Shown: positions 46,323 to 58,560 of the stretch, piece after piece
Position numbering within the stretch: position 1 is the stretch's first letter
Layout: every line of letters begins with the position of its first letter
Source: Patagioenas fasciata
Taxonomy: Eukaryota > Chordata > Aves > Columbiformes > Columbidae
Length of the DNA stretch: 64,000 bases
Assembly: GCF_037038585.1 (NCBI RefSeq)
Contig: NC_092525.1
Location: 30,034,367-30,098,366 of the forward strand
Direction of reading: 5' to 3'
Position numbers and translations under genes: made by a program
Notes under the pieces: model-generated
What the model saw: only the letters and a program-made list of their open reading frames with translations
What the model was told of the DNA's origin: nothing
Database searches by the model: none

Positions 46323-49300
46323 GTTGGGTATCTAACTGCCTTTCAAGAATCAGTTGCTCTACTTGTGTGTGTACTCACAGCAGTCGGTGTTGCAAATACA
46401 GTGCAGCCCAGAGCATCCCCACCTCTGTGCTCAGCACGGAAATGACACAGAGAGGGCTCTGTCTGTGGCAGTAGGTAAGCGGGATAGAGAAGCATATGTT
46501 TATGTTGCGGTGGGGTGAACAATAAATAAGAGAGGAAGAGAAATGGTTGCAGTGTCTTTTTGGGAAAGTAAAAATGTGAAATTACTTTAACTAATTTTTC
46601 GAAAGGACAGAGACTGATATTCACCAGCTTCTTTATTGTGAGCCTCCTTATCAGCAGGGTCCAGCAGGCGTCAGCAAGCTAGTGTTTTGTAATGCTGTGG
46701 CAAAATGATCAAATAATTTAGCAAATAACAGCGCCATACTGAAATAAAACTAAAAATTCAAAATAAAGTAAACTTTAAAAAATATAAAGCTGGGTAAAAT
46801 TTTGCAGCTTAAAAAAATCAGAAAACAATTCAAATTTTCAACATAGCGTGATGTGAGTTTCTTATGTTGCACAACCTGAAAGCCAGCTGTTGTGGCTAGC
46901 TCTAGTTTAAAAGGCAAATCCTTTTGCTCACAAGATTGATTTTTGTAGTCGTAGCGGTATATAAAAGCACATCTTCTGTAGATAGTGATAAGACTTCCAG
47001 ATCCATCCTTTGCTCAGCAAAATGGAAGGAGGAGAAAATTTGGCACAAACCATTTTACTCAACTGTCCTTTACAGTCATGGCTTCCCTCTTCCCCTGAAG
47101 AGTGATGGCTTTGCTGGCCTTCTCCAACAACAACTTTATGACCCCGTGTTCGAGGGGAACAAGGACCTGGACGAGGCTGCGAATGGCCACCAGTGTTTGC
47201 TCTCCTGAGGATTCTGTGTGAGGAAAGGCAGGGCCCAAAGTCAACATGAGGAAAAGGAGAAGATGTAATTTAAAAGCCAGGAAATACCCTCCTCCTGGGG
47301 AGAAATGGACCCTGTTTTGAAGGACAAAGACACCAGGGGTTGTGTTAGCATAAGTGGGTAGCGCGACATCTTCAAGAATTGCCCGTCACCCTGTGGTGAC
47401 AGATGATGACACTGTGCAGGAGGTCTGGGGGCAGAACATGAGCCCAGGTGGTTCATCAGCATGGGCACCCCAACATCAATGCCTTCAGCATCCCTGAATC
47501 GAACATGAAATGGAAACAACTTCCCGTATGGAAGGATGCTAAAAATGGATATATGAACTTTTTACTAGGCTGTGTGTCACTGGGGGAGGGCAGCTGGGCT
47601 GCGAGGCCTGCAGTGTCTTACACTTCGTCTATTTAGAAAGGGGAGCAACCTTGTAAAGTTTGCTAGGGTGGATGTACTGATTACAAATAACACGTACTGC
47701 CTAAACAAGATCTGTATAAGAAATACCATAATGTTTGGCAGTATCTGGCTCTTGCCTTCACTTGTTTTAGAGGCTGAAATTTTGAAGCTCAACTCCGTAT
47801 CTGGGATTTTTGTCCATCAGACCCCTCTGTCAGGGTTTGGGAAATTTGGCCCTGGGCTCTGGTACACTGAGGAGATGACAAATGGACAGTCTCTGTCAGG
47901 CAGAAGAGGCAACAGTGTTCAGATGATTTGAAAAATTATGCTCTGCTACTAGAAAACTTCATCATGTTTCCTCCAAACAGCCTTAGTCTGTCACTGAACA
48001 CAAGGCCAGGAGAATTGCACCATCTACACGGCTGTGCTTCCTGGTTCCTCAGAGCCCATGTTCACGTTGGCTTGACTTGTTTGCAAAATAACTTTGTGTA
48101 AATTAATCCAGAGGCTATGTCCTATTGCTTCTGCACAAATAACTACTAAGTAGCTTAAAAAAACTTTATTGTAATATTTGACTCTCTGCCTGATTCTCTA
48201 CAACCATCTTGCTGATAATTGCATCAAATTTTGCTCTTGTTTTCATTGCAGTAGGCACGAAGTAATGTCACTGAAGTCCCATCAGGGGGAATTCCAGCTC
48301 TGTACATTGCTTTGGGTCTGCAGTCTTGTACATAGGATCTGTGCATGTGGACTGAATTCAGTCTAAGCTCAGTCTCTTTTGTAATTAACTGTAGAGAGCT
48401 GTATGAAGTCTTGAAGTCTTGAAGCTAAGAAATCCCACAAGCCTTGTAGAAAATGTGTTGGATTTTTTTTTTTTTTTTTTAAATACAGATCTGAAGTGTT
48501 ATTCAAGGGAATTCAACCTAAAAGATGGAAAACTGCTGGAACATGAAGATTATAAAGCTCTAAGACCTATGTGAGAGAAAATTTCCCTCAGAAGTGTGCA
48601 TTTAGTCTCTGATACCTTTGGTGATACGTGCTGCCTTTCCTGCCTTCTCTGCAAGTGTGGTCTCACTTTCACTGTTACTGCAATATGCGCAGAGTGAAAT
48701 GAAAACAGAAATTTGGGAAAGTATATAATTAACCTACTTGTGAACATTAACCTTAAATATTGAGTTAATTATCTCACTAATTTAATCCCTGCAGATCTCA
48801 AACTTGTTCGTTAAATATTTAATTCTGCAAATAGTTTTTGATACAGAAGTGTGGGTAGCTTTCTGTGAATACAAGTTACTCTAAAACTGTTTGCAAAACA
48901 ATTGTATGTCCGCGCTTCAGTGAACAAACCCCACTGTCAACAAGACTTTTAATGGCAATCACAGAAAATATGCCCTGAGGCTGAGAGATATAGTGCCCTG
49001 TTATTTTATAAGGTAATGAACATGATGTCCAGGGAGTAGACTGGGGTAGATTTTTCCTTGCACATCTTCAGATTTGATTCCATGGGAGTCTAGACTGCAA
49101 AGTTCTGTTTTCCCTTGTTTCTTTAGTTGCGATGCAGCTGTACAGTTGTTTCTTATCTATTCACCTCTTGATTACTTGAGTCACTAAGCAAATGATGTCC
49201 TTGATCTTCAGCGCTTTTTATTGAGTGAATATTTTGTGCTAAAAGTAACCTAAAATTTGTTGAGATGCTTCAGTTACAATGCCGCCCAAAGTAGCTCTAA

Positions 49301-52300
49301 TTATTTCTGAGTGGAAGCTTTTGAATTTGGGAGTGTTTGTTGAGAAGATGAAAGCTCAGTGTTTGTTCCTGCCTGCCGATGGGCAGGGGGCCGCACTTGC
49401 GCTGCCTCCTGCAAACACCCACCAGGCTGGGGACATGGGGGTGTCCAACCACTGTAGCTGGGAGACCAAAGGGCCAGGTTGTGAGTGCTGTGGAAACCTG
49501 AAGTTGGGGGGACAGCCAAACCAGGATGAGCCCTGGAGGCTGGGGGCACCCCAGCCCTCTCTCCCATGGGAAGATGGGGGCTCTCTGCTGTGCTGCACCT
49601 CTCCTCTCTCCATCCCTCCCCAGGGATTTCAGCCAGCTCCCTGTTTCAGGCTGTACCCACATGGCAGTACTTCTTCAATATTATTTTCTTCATTTTTGTT
49701 GTAGATGTCTCCTTAATTGAGGAAGAAGCTGAAAGATTGGGGTTGACAGTGTGTTTCTGCACTGTGATTCGATCAGAGGAAGGTGTAAAGGTATGCTAAA
49801 TCCAGGTGATGTCTCACAGCAGACCTCTGACAGGAGCTATTTGATTAGTTAGGTGTCCGTATAAATACCTATTTGGGACCTTATCATATATTATTGAGAA
49901 TTTCATCCTGATTGCCTATATTTATTTATTACGCACTTGCACACACAACTCATACTGTTTAGTTCACCCCTGGCAATAAGAAACAGATTTCTGTGAATTT
50001 AGCTGAATAAAGCTGTGTTTGTTCTTGTTAGTCATCAGAAGTCTGGTTCTTTCTATGCATTATTTCAATTTCTGGGCATTTTTTCCCTTCATTTACTCCA
50101 AAAATGACTTCAATACTAATGAATACTGAAAGACAGCCAAGACAGGATGAACTTTTGGACAATTTATGCAAACACGACAGATGAGAATAGATTTACTATA
50201 AACATGTCAGGCACAAAAGACTTGACTGCTTTTTAAATACAGTGATACTGTGAGAGATTTATGGATATTTTCAACTGTTCATTAAAGAGAAAAATATTTT
50301 GAAACTATAGGCACTATCCTTTTATCCATTTTTGCCTTCCAGGCTGAGTTGCAAACCTTTGATGTTTTCTTCACCAAAAAATAAAAGTAGTTATGAATTT
50401 ATTTCTCCCAAGCACTTTCATTTTTGTGTCAATTTACAGTTTTTATTACATTCCTGGCAGTCCAAATTATGGTGTTTGGAGAGCAGCTCGAGTCCACAGC
50501 TCAGAGTTTCTGAAAACAGGGATGAAGATCACTTAATGATTCTTTCTGGCCACTGCTTTTTTTCTTCTCCTTAAGTAATAAAAGGTTAATAAAACCTATG
50601 AATACTTTACCTGTGTGCTAGAGCAACTAACTAATTAAAGGTTATTCTAATCTCAATGAGTGGAAGTCGCTTGAATTGAGCAAGTTAACATGTAGTAGCT
50701 AGTACTAGCTGGATCAGATTAATAAAATAGACATGAAAATAATGTATAGTTGTAGTCCCTATAGCTGACTAAGGCATCAGTTCTTACAGCCAGACAGGCA
50801 TATACTTAACTGTATACTTTCGGAGTCTGCTTCTGTGCCCTTAGTAATCAATCGTAAGCCTTGCTTTCAACTGCAGTGCAGCTCAGGTTGTTGTCAGGCA
50901 ATGATTTTGCAAGATGGGATTGAGATATTGGAATAGTTTCATGGAATTATTGGATTCTTTCTTTCTAAAATGGTGTTAAACTCATTGCTTCTTAAAAACA
51001 TCGTATCTTGCCAAATCTCCTATGAAGTCAAAACAGTGCTCCAAAATGATGGCAGGGACAACTGTGCAGTGCTTGAAGATCTAATGCTGCATGCTCACGG
51101 TGCTGACTATAGTCTTGCTTTTTGGGAAGATGGAGAAAGAGGAGATTTAGGTGGAAAATAATGCAGTTTTCATCGCAACCTTGGAGAGATATTGGCAATT
51201 TTGTAGCAGAACGATTTTAGCATTCTGACACCCTTCAAAATAAGGCAGAAAGCTTAATAAAGGCTTAATTTTGGAGACATCACAAAAAAGGGGTAGCTGA
51301 AAGTAATATTTTAACAATTTTACTGGACTTTCATTTCCAGCCTTTTAAAACTAGTTTAAGAGCCACAAACCAACACACATTTATAAATAACATAATGCAG
51401 TTGGAGATAATGCAAATGTCTTTATAAATAACACAGTATAGGTTAAATCATTATTTTTAATGCCTCAATTTTTTTGTTCCTATATGGACAGGTCTGTGCT
51501 GGTCTGCATTAATTAAATTTAAGTAGAATTTCTAAGGCCAGATCATCATTGCTTCTGTGGCCCTGATTTAAATCTGCAGTAAAACACTTCTCCGTTTAGT
51601 TTGGTGCTTTTGTGTCATATTTCATACACTAGTTGTCTCTTAATTAAATCCATGATGGCCCACCAACACAGACTATTAAAATAACTATACTTTGCACTTG
51701 ACATATTTATGAGACAGATTCATAAGAGTATAGACTGATACTTGAACTACTCACTGAGAAATGCTAATAAGATTATGATGAAGGTAAGATTAGAACATTC
51801 GTCTCCTTTTCTCTCTTCTTTTTAGAAATTTATTTTTATAACTGCAATTCACTACTTCTATTTCAGGCTCTTTGATGTTGTATATACCAACAGTTCTTTC
51901 TGTGTGGATTTATTGTGGCAATGAAGAGTGGGAAACTGCTAATTTATATCACACCAGTAAAGTGCATAAGTATTGTGTTCCGTGAATTAAGACTGTTTGC
52001 AGATGTCTCTAAAACCTTCACATGGGATTGACAAGTTCAAGATAATGCATATTAAGGAATTTGTCTACCTTTGGAGTTAGGTGATGTGACATATTGTGAA
52101 GTGCCACGTTGTTATACCTTTACTGCCATGCTCCTCGAGCAGCCAGTCCCGTGGGCGCAGGGCTGGTGGCAATGGCGTTGTGCTGGGGCTCATTCACTGC
52201 ATCGTGTGCCAGGAAGGACAGGGACCTGCCTGCTGGGCAGCTGTAGCACAACCTACTGGTGTGTCACGGGCTGGGCAGTTCTCTGTATGGTTGGACTGTC

Positions 52301-52619
52301 ACTGCAACGTTGGACATTGCATGGATGTATGGATATCTTGAAATGACCTTCTTAGCATCATTTCATGACAGAGTTGCTGATATAATTTGTTTGATTTTTT
52401 TTTTTTTTTTTTAATAATATGGACGTGGAGGGTTTGAGAAACACCATATTTGAGAAAAATGTTGCCAGAAGTGAAAAACCGAATGACGTAAAAGCAGTAA
52501 GGATTTCTATCACTTTTCAGGACCAAGACATTCACCTCTTAGGGACCTTCCCCCCCTCTCCCTTTATTCCCAGCCACATCCGTTCATGGAACAGCTCCTG
52601 TACGTTGCTACATCAGGGT
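46323..52619. other. Intergenic, no gene recognised
   Basis: AT-rich with GC-richer patches at 49,370-49,660 and 52,130-52,300, T18 runs at 48463-48480 and 52395-52412, and an exon-like module at 49705-49790. No protein-coding gene was recognised. Confidence 0.55.
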
Positions 52620-52659
52620 CCAGGTTCAAACACCAGGTTCAAACACCAGGGGGTTCAAA
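52620..52659. repeat. 13-bp direct repeat
   Basis: CAGGTTCAAACAC occurs twice head to tail, followed by a third, imperfect unit containing GGGGTTCAAA. Confidence 0.7.
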
Positions 52660-55600
52660 TGTGGAGGGACCTAAAGGCGTGCAGTTTGATGGGTGCTTAT
52701 GTTACAAGTGTGGTATACAAACCCCCAAATGTACATGAGGTTTAGATTATTTTTTATAATATATAACTCTGCTTCATACTGATATATTCTCTATTAAAGC
52801 AACAAAAGCATCAAATGTTGGGATTTCACATACAAATAAATACAGTATTAGAAAGGAAGAGTAATAAAGATATATTTAATATTTCATCCTGTACAGAAAT
52901 AAGCCAGCTACAGTTCAGGGAGCTTCACTAAACGTATTAAATCTAATAAAATTGCCTGCACGTACTCCTGACACTAGCAGTAATTAAAATAACTTGTTTC
53001 AAAAAACTGGTCCTATACATGAATACTTATTGGCAATTATTTTTAAGTTCTTCAAACCAAAGATAACGTAATTTGATGCACACACAATGTTCTTGTAAAC
53101 GTGGTTCATACTGGGTTTTATATGCAGCTTAAGACTGTTAATTGCCATTTTGAGCCTCACAGTAAAATAGAGTTCAATATGTCACTTTTTCTGAAGTATT
53201 GAGAAATGTTTGAGAAATGCTTGTCTTAGTCTAATCAACTGTGCATAATTTATTTTTGAGTCCGACTTTTCAGTGTAAGTGGATCTGACTTTTCTCAGAG
53301 CTTCTAAAGTCTAATCAACTTGTTACATTCATTTAATTAAGGAAACTCGTAATGAACTGTGAAGTGTATATACCAACAGGCTTTTTTTGTTGTGTAAAAT
53401 TGATGCATTTGCATTGTGGATGTGATAGTGTTTTGTTTTTTTTATACTGACAGGTAGCTTCTACTAAACAAATAATTTTCTTTTCTACATGTATAGGTCA
53501 ATGTGAATAGTGTATAAACTGTTTCCTGAACTGCCTCTTTCCTGGCAGACCCACCACCCAGCTTCCCAAATTCACACAGCTGTAGGATTACAAGCGTGTA
53601 AGTGTTCTTCTGTGCTTCAGAGAGAAGGAAGATGTAACAGGCTTGTGACATACCACAGTGCAGAGAAGAGACTGACTTTTTTAGTCACAGTTAACCTAAA
53701 AAAGGTCATCATAGTAGAAGATAAAAATACTGCCACAAGCTCGTGGTCAGGATCTGCAGGCTGAAGAGTTAGTGAGGGGGCGAGCTAAGGATGCTGAGTG
53801 AAAGTCCAGTCTGTGTTTTCCAGCCCAAAGTAATTTGTTCTCATTTCTCTGGAAGTCAGCATCATCAGAAGGAAGTACCTGGCAAAATAAGTGGCTTCCA
53901 CATCTTATATGTACTTTTTTTTTAAAAAGGCCAAATATTTATTGGTTAATAAATGTTTAGAAGTCCATTGTTTCTCCCATCATTATGTGATATGAGGAAA
54001 AATAAAGAGAGATGCTGTGAGGATTGACACTTTTTTCTTTTCTCATCCTTAGTGAAACTCTTTCAGCCTCAGAGAAAAGGTATTTGACCCAGGTCTAAAA
54101 TACTGTCCAATGTTTATGGGATGTAATATGAAAATTATTGAAACTGTCCTTGGCAGGATGTTTCTTTCCATTAGTTGATTAAAATGGTTTATTGTTGCCT
54201 ACAGCACCATTGCTTTATATGTATTTTTTTACAAAGAGCAGATGTGCCCATGTCTTGCACTGTTTCTCTTTGTGTGGTTTATGATAAAAGCAGAAGTGAA
54301 ATCACTACCTGGGCAGATCCCTCTGTGGCATTTCAGAGCGGGAAAGGATGGAAGGGCGGGGGGCTGGGCGATGAGGCTGGGGTACCGAACACGCAGGGGG
54401 TGGTGGGGAGGGCGGCAGCACTCGGGAGCAGGGGGGGGTGTCCAATGGCACAGAGACAGCACTGCAGAGTAGGAGGAAAAGCAGGCAAACCTGCAAGCAG
54501 CAAGTGCTCAGAGCGTGAAAAAAAAAAAAAAAATCAAAATCTGGAACTATCTGCCCGCCAATGCTGTATAAACTCTGCTCTGACAATAGCAGGAAGTGGG
54601 TTTTGGCATTTTTTTCCGGCTGACAACTCTATAGTTTCGGTTAGAATATGGAAGTGGAAAATAGCTGATCCTAAAAATGCCAGACAAGGTTGCATCAGGA
54701 TGAAATCTTACCTATCCTTCTGCTATTGCAAAGAAAACTGTAAAAGTCTGAGTCCTCAACATTAATCTGATCCTTTTTGTTTTCTTGTTCCACCCATTTT
54801 TGATGGGGGTGTTGAAATCCCAGTACAAATGCTATTTCCAAATCTAGGGGTCATTTCATGCCATAGCTGTGACACAAGCACCACTCCATCCTTCAGCACA
54901 GATTTTTCTAAGGCATATTGACATCTAATGATAATGGGGTTTTTCACTACAGAATCACAGCTTATTGGGCGTGTGAACTTATGTTCAATAAATATTTATT
55001 TGATAATCGTAGGTTAATTAATTTCCCTTGTTTCTGTTTTAATTCTGTACCTGCTTATACTATACAATTAGAGAAAAACAGAGAGAACCATGAGTAAATG
55101 TTGCTCGTACAAAGTGTTTCTATTACCCTTTACTTTTAAAACCATTAATAGATTATTAGGAGATATAAACATAGGAGACCATGGATCATATTTGCATGTT
55201 AATGAAATCCATGAATTATACATTATTTGCCATGGAGAGTACTAGAAACAGTATTCTTCCTTTCTAATAGCTATAAAAGCTGTCGGTTTCCTGGAGCACA
55301 CATCACATCCCCTCTGCAATACCTTCTAATAGAAAGAAAGAAATCCAGCTCTTCAAAGCAATCTCTCACTAAATGAAATAGATTTGTTTGTGTTGCTTTG
55401 CAACACACAAGTGTGACAGTTCATTTTAAACAAAATAGTTTTAATAATGTAATTACTAATATCTATTTGGTCATCTTTCTGAAAAATGGTGTTTTAATAG
55501 GAATGTTTCATTTTAATAAATGGCAGAAGAGGCAAGCTGCCCTGAGTCAGCAGGAAGTGGATATACACCAGAGAACAGGCTGATTGTGTTAGATTCATCC

Positions 55601-58560
55601 AGAACATTGAACAGCACACAGACAGTCCAAGAAAAAGCAACTGGCTTTATTCAAATGATTAGTCTTACTGCTGCGCTGTAGCACAGATTCACACATTCTT
55701 CTATTATTCTTTGACCTTGTGCCAAAAACTCCTACTTGAAGTAATAATTAGAATTAGTGTTTCCAGTGCATGCTTCCGTCTTCCTAACAAACAGTAATGA
55801 AATGTGGCTTTTACAAAATATGCAGTTAATTAAACTTTTTTTTAAACATTGTTTGATTAATACGGTTCCCCTGTGCTAGCCCCTTGTTATGCCCGACTGT
55901 TTCTACCTGATACTAGTGAATCGGAAGAAAAGCACTGTCAATAAAATGAGTGAAATTTGCAGAAATCTGCACTTAAAAATTGCATGTGTTTTTTTCTTTC
56001 TTGTTTTATCTCTGTCTTGAAATAAACTGCAAAGATGGCCATTATTTGTAATCCTATTTTTTAAGTCGAGGGCAGTATGTGTATTATATAACTACTCTCC
56101 AAATACCCTCAGCATGAATATGAAGAATACATATATCAAGTGGTACAAAGTAATAAGTGGATTTCTAGGCAAGCTTTTTGAAAAGGTGGATCAGCGCCGT
56201 ATTGCTTAATAACACTATGCAAATAGAAATTCTGATTTCATTTTTTTTTTATATTACTTCATGCGTTTTACTGTCTGCCTTAATTTTCCCAATGCTGAAC
56301 AAGTATAGTCTTTTGATTGATGAGGGTTCCACCCCTTTACCCACACCCCTGCAGATATGAGGCTCCACAGTTTAGTACCATAAATCACTGTGATTGTGTA
56401 ACTTAACTACTGTATGATCAGAGATCAGATACAGTGTTAGCCTGAATATGCATTCATCCTTTGTTATGAATGTTTTAGGGCTAAATTTATTCTGGCTGTT
56501 TGGAGAAATATAAGTTTCTTCACATAAAAAAGCAATGCATTTTAAATAAGCAGTTCTTTCAACAACTGGAAATAATCACAAAAGTCTTCTATTTGCAATC
56601 TTCATTAATTTGAGTTATTCCACCACTTTAGGAGAAATCCTTTCAGAGAAAAACAACAATTAAACCCCTCCCCCCCTAGGCTTTGACAGCTAAGAATCTA
56701 TGGATCAGCCATTTTAGTAATTAACCACAATTCTTCTGATTTGTGAATTTCCAGATGATGAGGCAGGAAGCAAGTTACATCTTGGAGAAATTGCCCTCAG
56801 GAGAGAGGAAAAACTATTGCGAGGTTGACAGCACAACCTTGTACCAGCACAGTTTCCCTTCCCTAGTGGTTCCAGGAGTTCCAAGCACCCTCTTGTAAAT
56901 CATCAGCTCACATCTATTTATTATCTTCCAGCCCAGTGCACAACACTATCTGTTACACACGGATACCAGCAATATTACAAGGTGGACTCAAGGGATAAGA
57001 GACAGCAAACCCTGCACACCTCCTACGCCTGAGTCACACCCGCTATAAAGCCAGGTTCTGTTCATAAACTACGTACGATTGTCAGAAATGAAACAATATG
57101 AACTATTATGTTACAAAGTCAGGGGTTTTTTTAGTGTTTCTCCAAAATACTTCATCTTATCTGCTGGTATCTTTGGCTTATTATATAGACACTAAATTTA
57201 TCTGCATAGCAATGGACGAAATGTCTGTGAAAATACTGCTATTCATTCACTGGCTGTTGTTGTATTTGGAATAGGCACCAGCTACACTCTGTGATGCTTG
57301 TTCTGGAATATCAATAAATAAATCATAAAAGCCAAAGCTTCAAATATTGAAAAATTCACACTTCAAACTGTGTTTTGAACTATACTGAGAGCAATGCCTC
57401 AGATTGTCCTTTTGCTTTATATGAAGAGAGGAAATTCAAAGTAGGAGGAACTCTCTCCTGGGATTTGGCATAGGGGAGTGCCACAAACCATCAGCCTTCC
57501 TGTCTCTGCTGTGCCAGAGAAGCCTCTCCTGGGATGTACCATGAGGAGCAGACGCTGTGTCTGGGGAGTTAATGTGGCTTCAGATGAAATTATCTCTTGC
57601 AGAATCCATCCCGCCTGATGGCTGTGTGCATGCAGAGGAGCCAGGCAGTGGCTAGGAGCCAAGCCACAGCAGGGCAGGTGAAAGCTTGGAGAAAAGTAGA
57701 AGCACCTCCCTGTGACCGTCAGGTTCAGTGAAATTCCTTGCACCACCACAGACTTATAGTGTTGATGAAAACGGGACATCACAACTCTTTTTCTCCTTCT
57801 GTCTGTGGCCCGATAGACTCATTGAAGTCCCCACCTTATTGACCACTTCCAGTGCTCACTCATAGCAGATGTCTGAGTTACGTGGTGCGAATAACAGCAT
57901 TAAAAGGAGAAATGAGGGCATGTGCCCTTCTGAAAGGCATGCTCTGGTTCAAGCACAGGTTTTTGGGCTGATGCACAACTTGTAGAATGAATTTCCAAGG
58001 TTTGTGTTGTGCAGAGGGCCACTAGGCAATTCTGATGGTTCTTTTGCTTTAAAAGCATGAAATTAGCTGAAAGCTAAAATTAAGAATGGTATTTCATAAT
58101 TTAATTTTCAATGCAGCGCTAGACTAGGACCAGAAGTCACCCAGGTACATCTACTCAAAGGCCAGAAATAAAAGCACTGCAGGTATTCAGTGCGTTATCT
58201 GATTAGAAAACAGCCTGGCACAGATGTGATTTCTGCTCCATATATCAAGCTCTGGCAGGCTTTTGCTGCTTCATTATGAAAGCATCTGAAGTAAAATAGG
58301 TTTTGGAACATAAAAACCGACAAATTTGGAAAAATATCTATATGCCAGATGGGTGTAGGAAGAATCCTTGTGACAAATATATTATTAAGGGAATATGCAT
58401 AAGGAAAGAAACTGTGCCCAGCTCTTCCAAGGATGGACAGGCAGGAAGGTAGTGTCTCACTGTGTCTAATGTATTCTCATCTAGTCTAAATCTAATTAAT
58501 TATCTTGCGTTGGTGACAGAAAATCTAGGCACCACACACAATGATGGTGAGCTGCACTGG
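52660..58560. other. Intergenic, no gene recognised
   Basis: AT-rich unique sequence with one GC-richer patch at 54,340-54,500 followed by an A16 run at 54518-54533. It has an octamer ATTTGCAT at 55190-55197 next to TTAATGA. No gene was seen. Confidence 0.55.

Noticed and set aside
54175..54765. 196-codon plus-strand open frame
   Set aside because: Crosses a GC-rich patch and an A16 run that gives a Lys stretch. No domain recognised, so probably chance.
21351..55197. Multiple octamer ATTTGCAT/ATGCAAAT sites
   Set aside because: About seven occurrences in 64 kb of AT-rich DNA is close to expectation. No clustering was seen.
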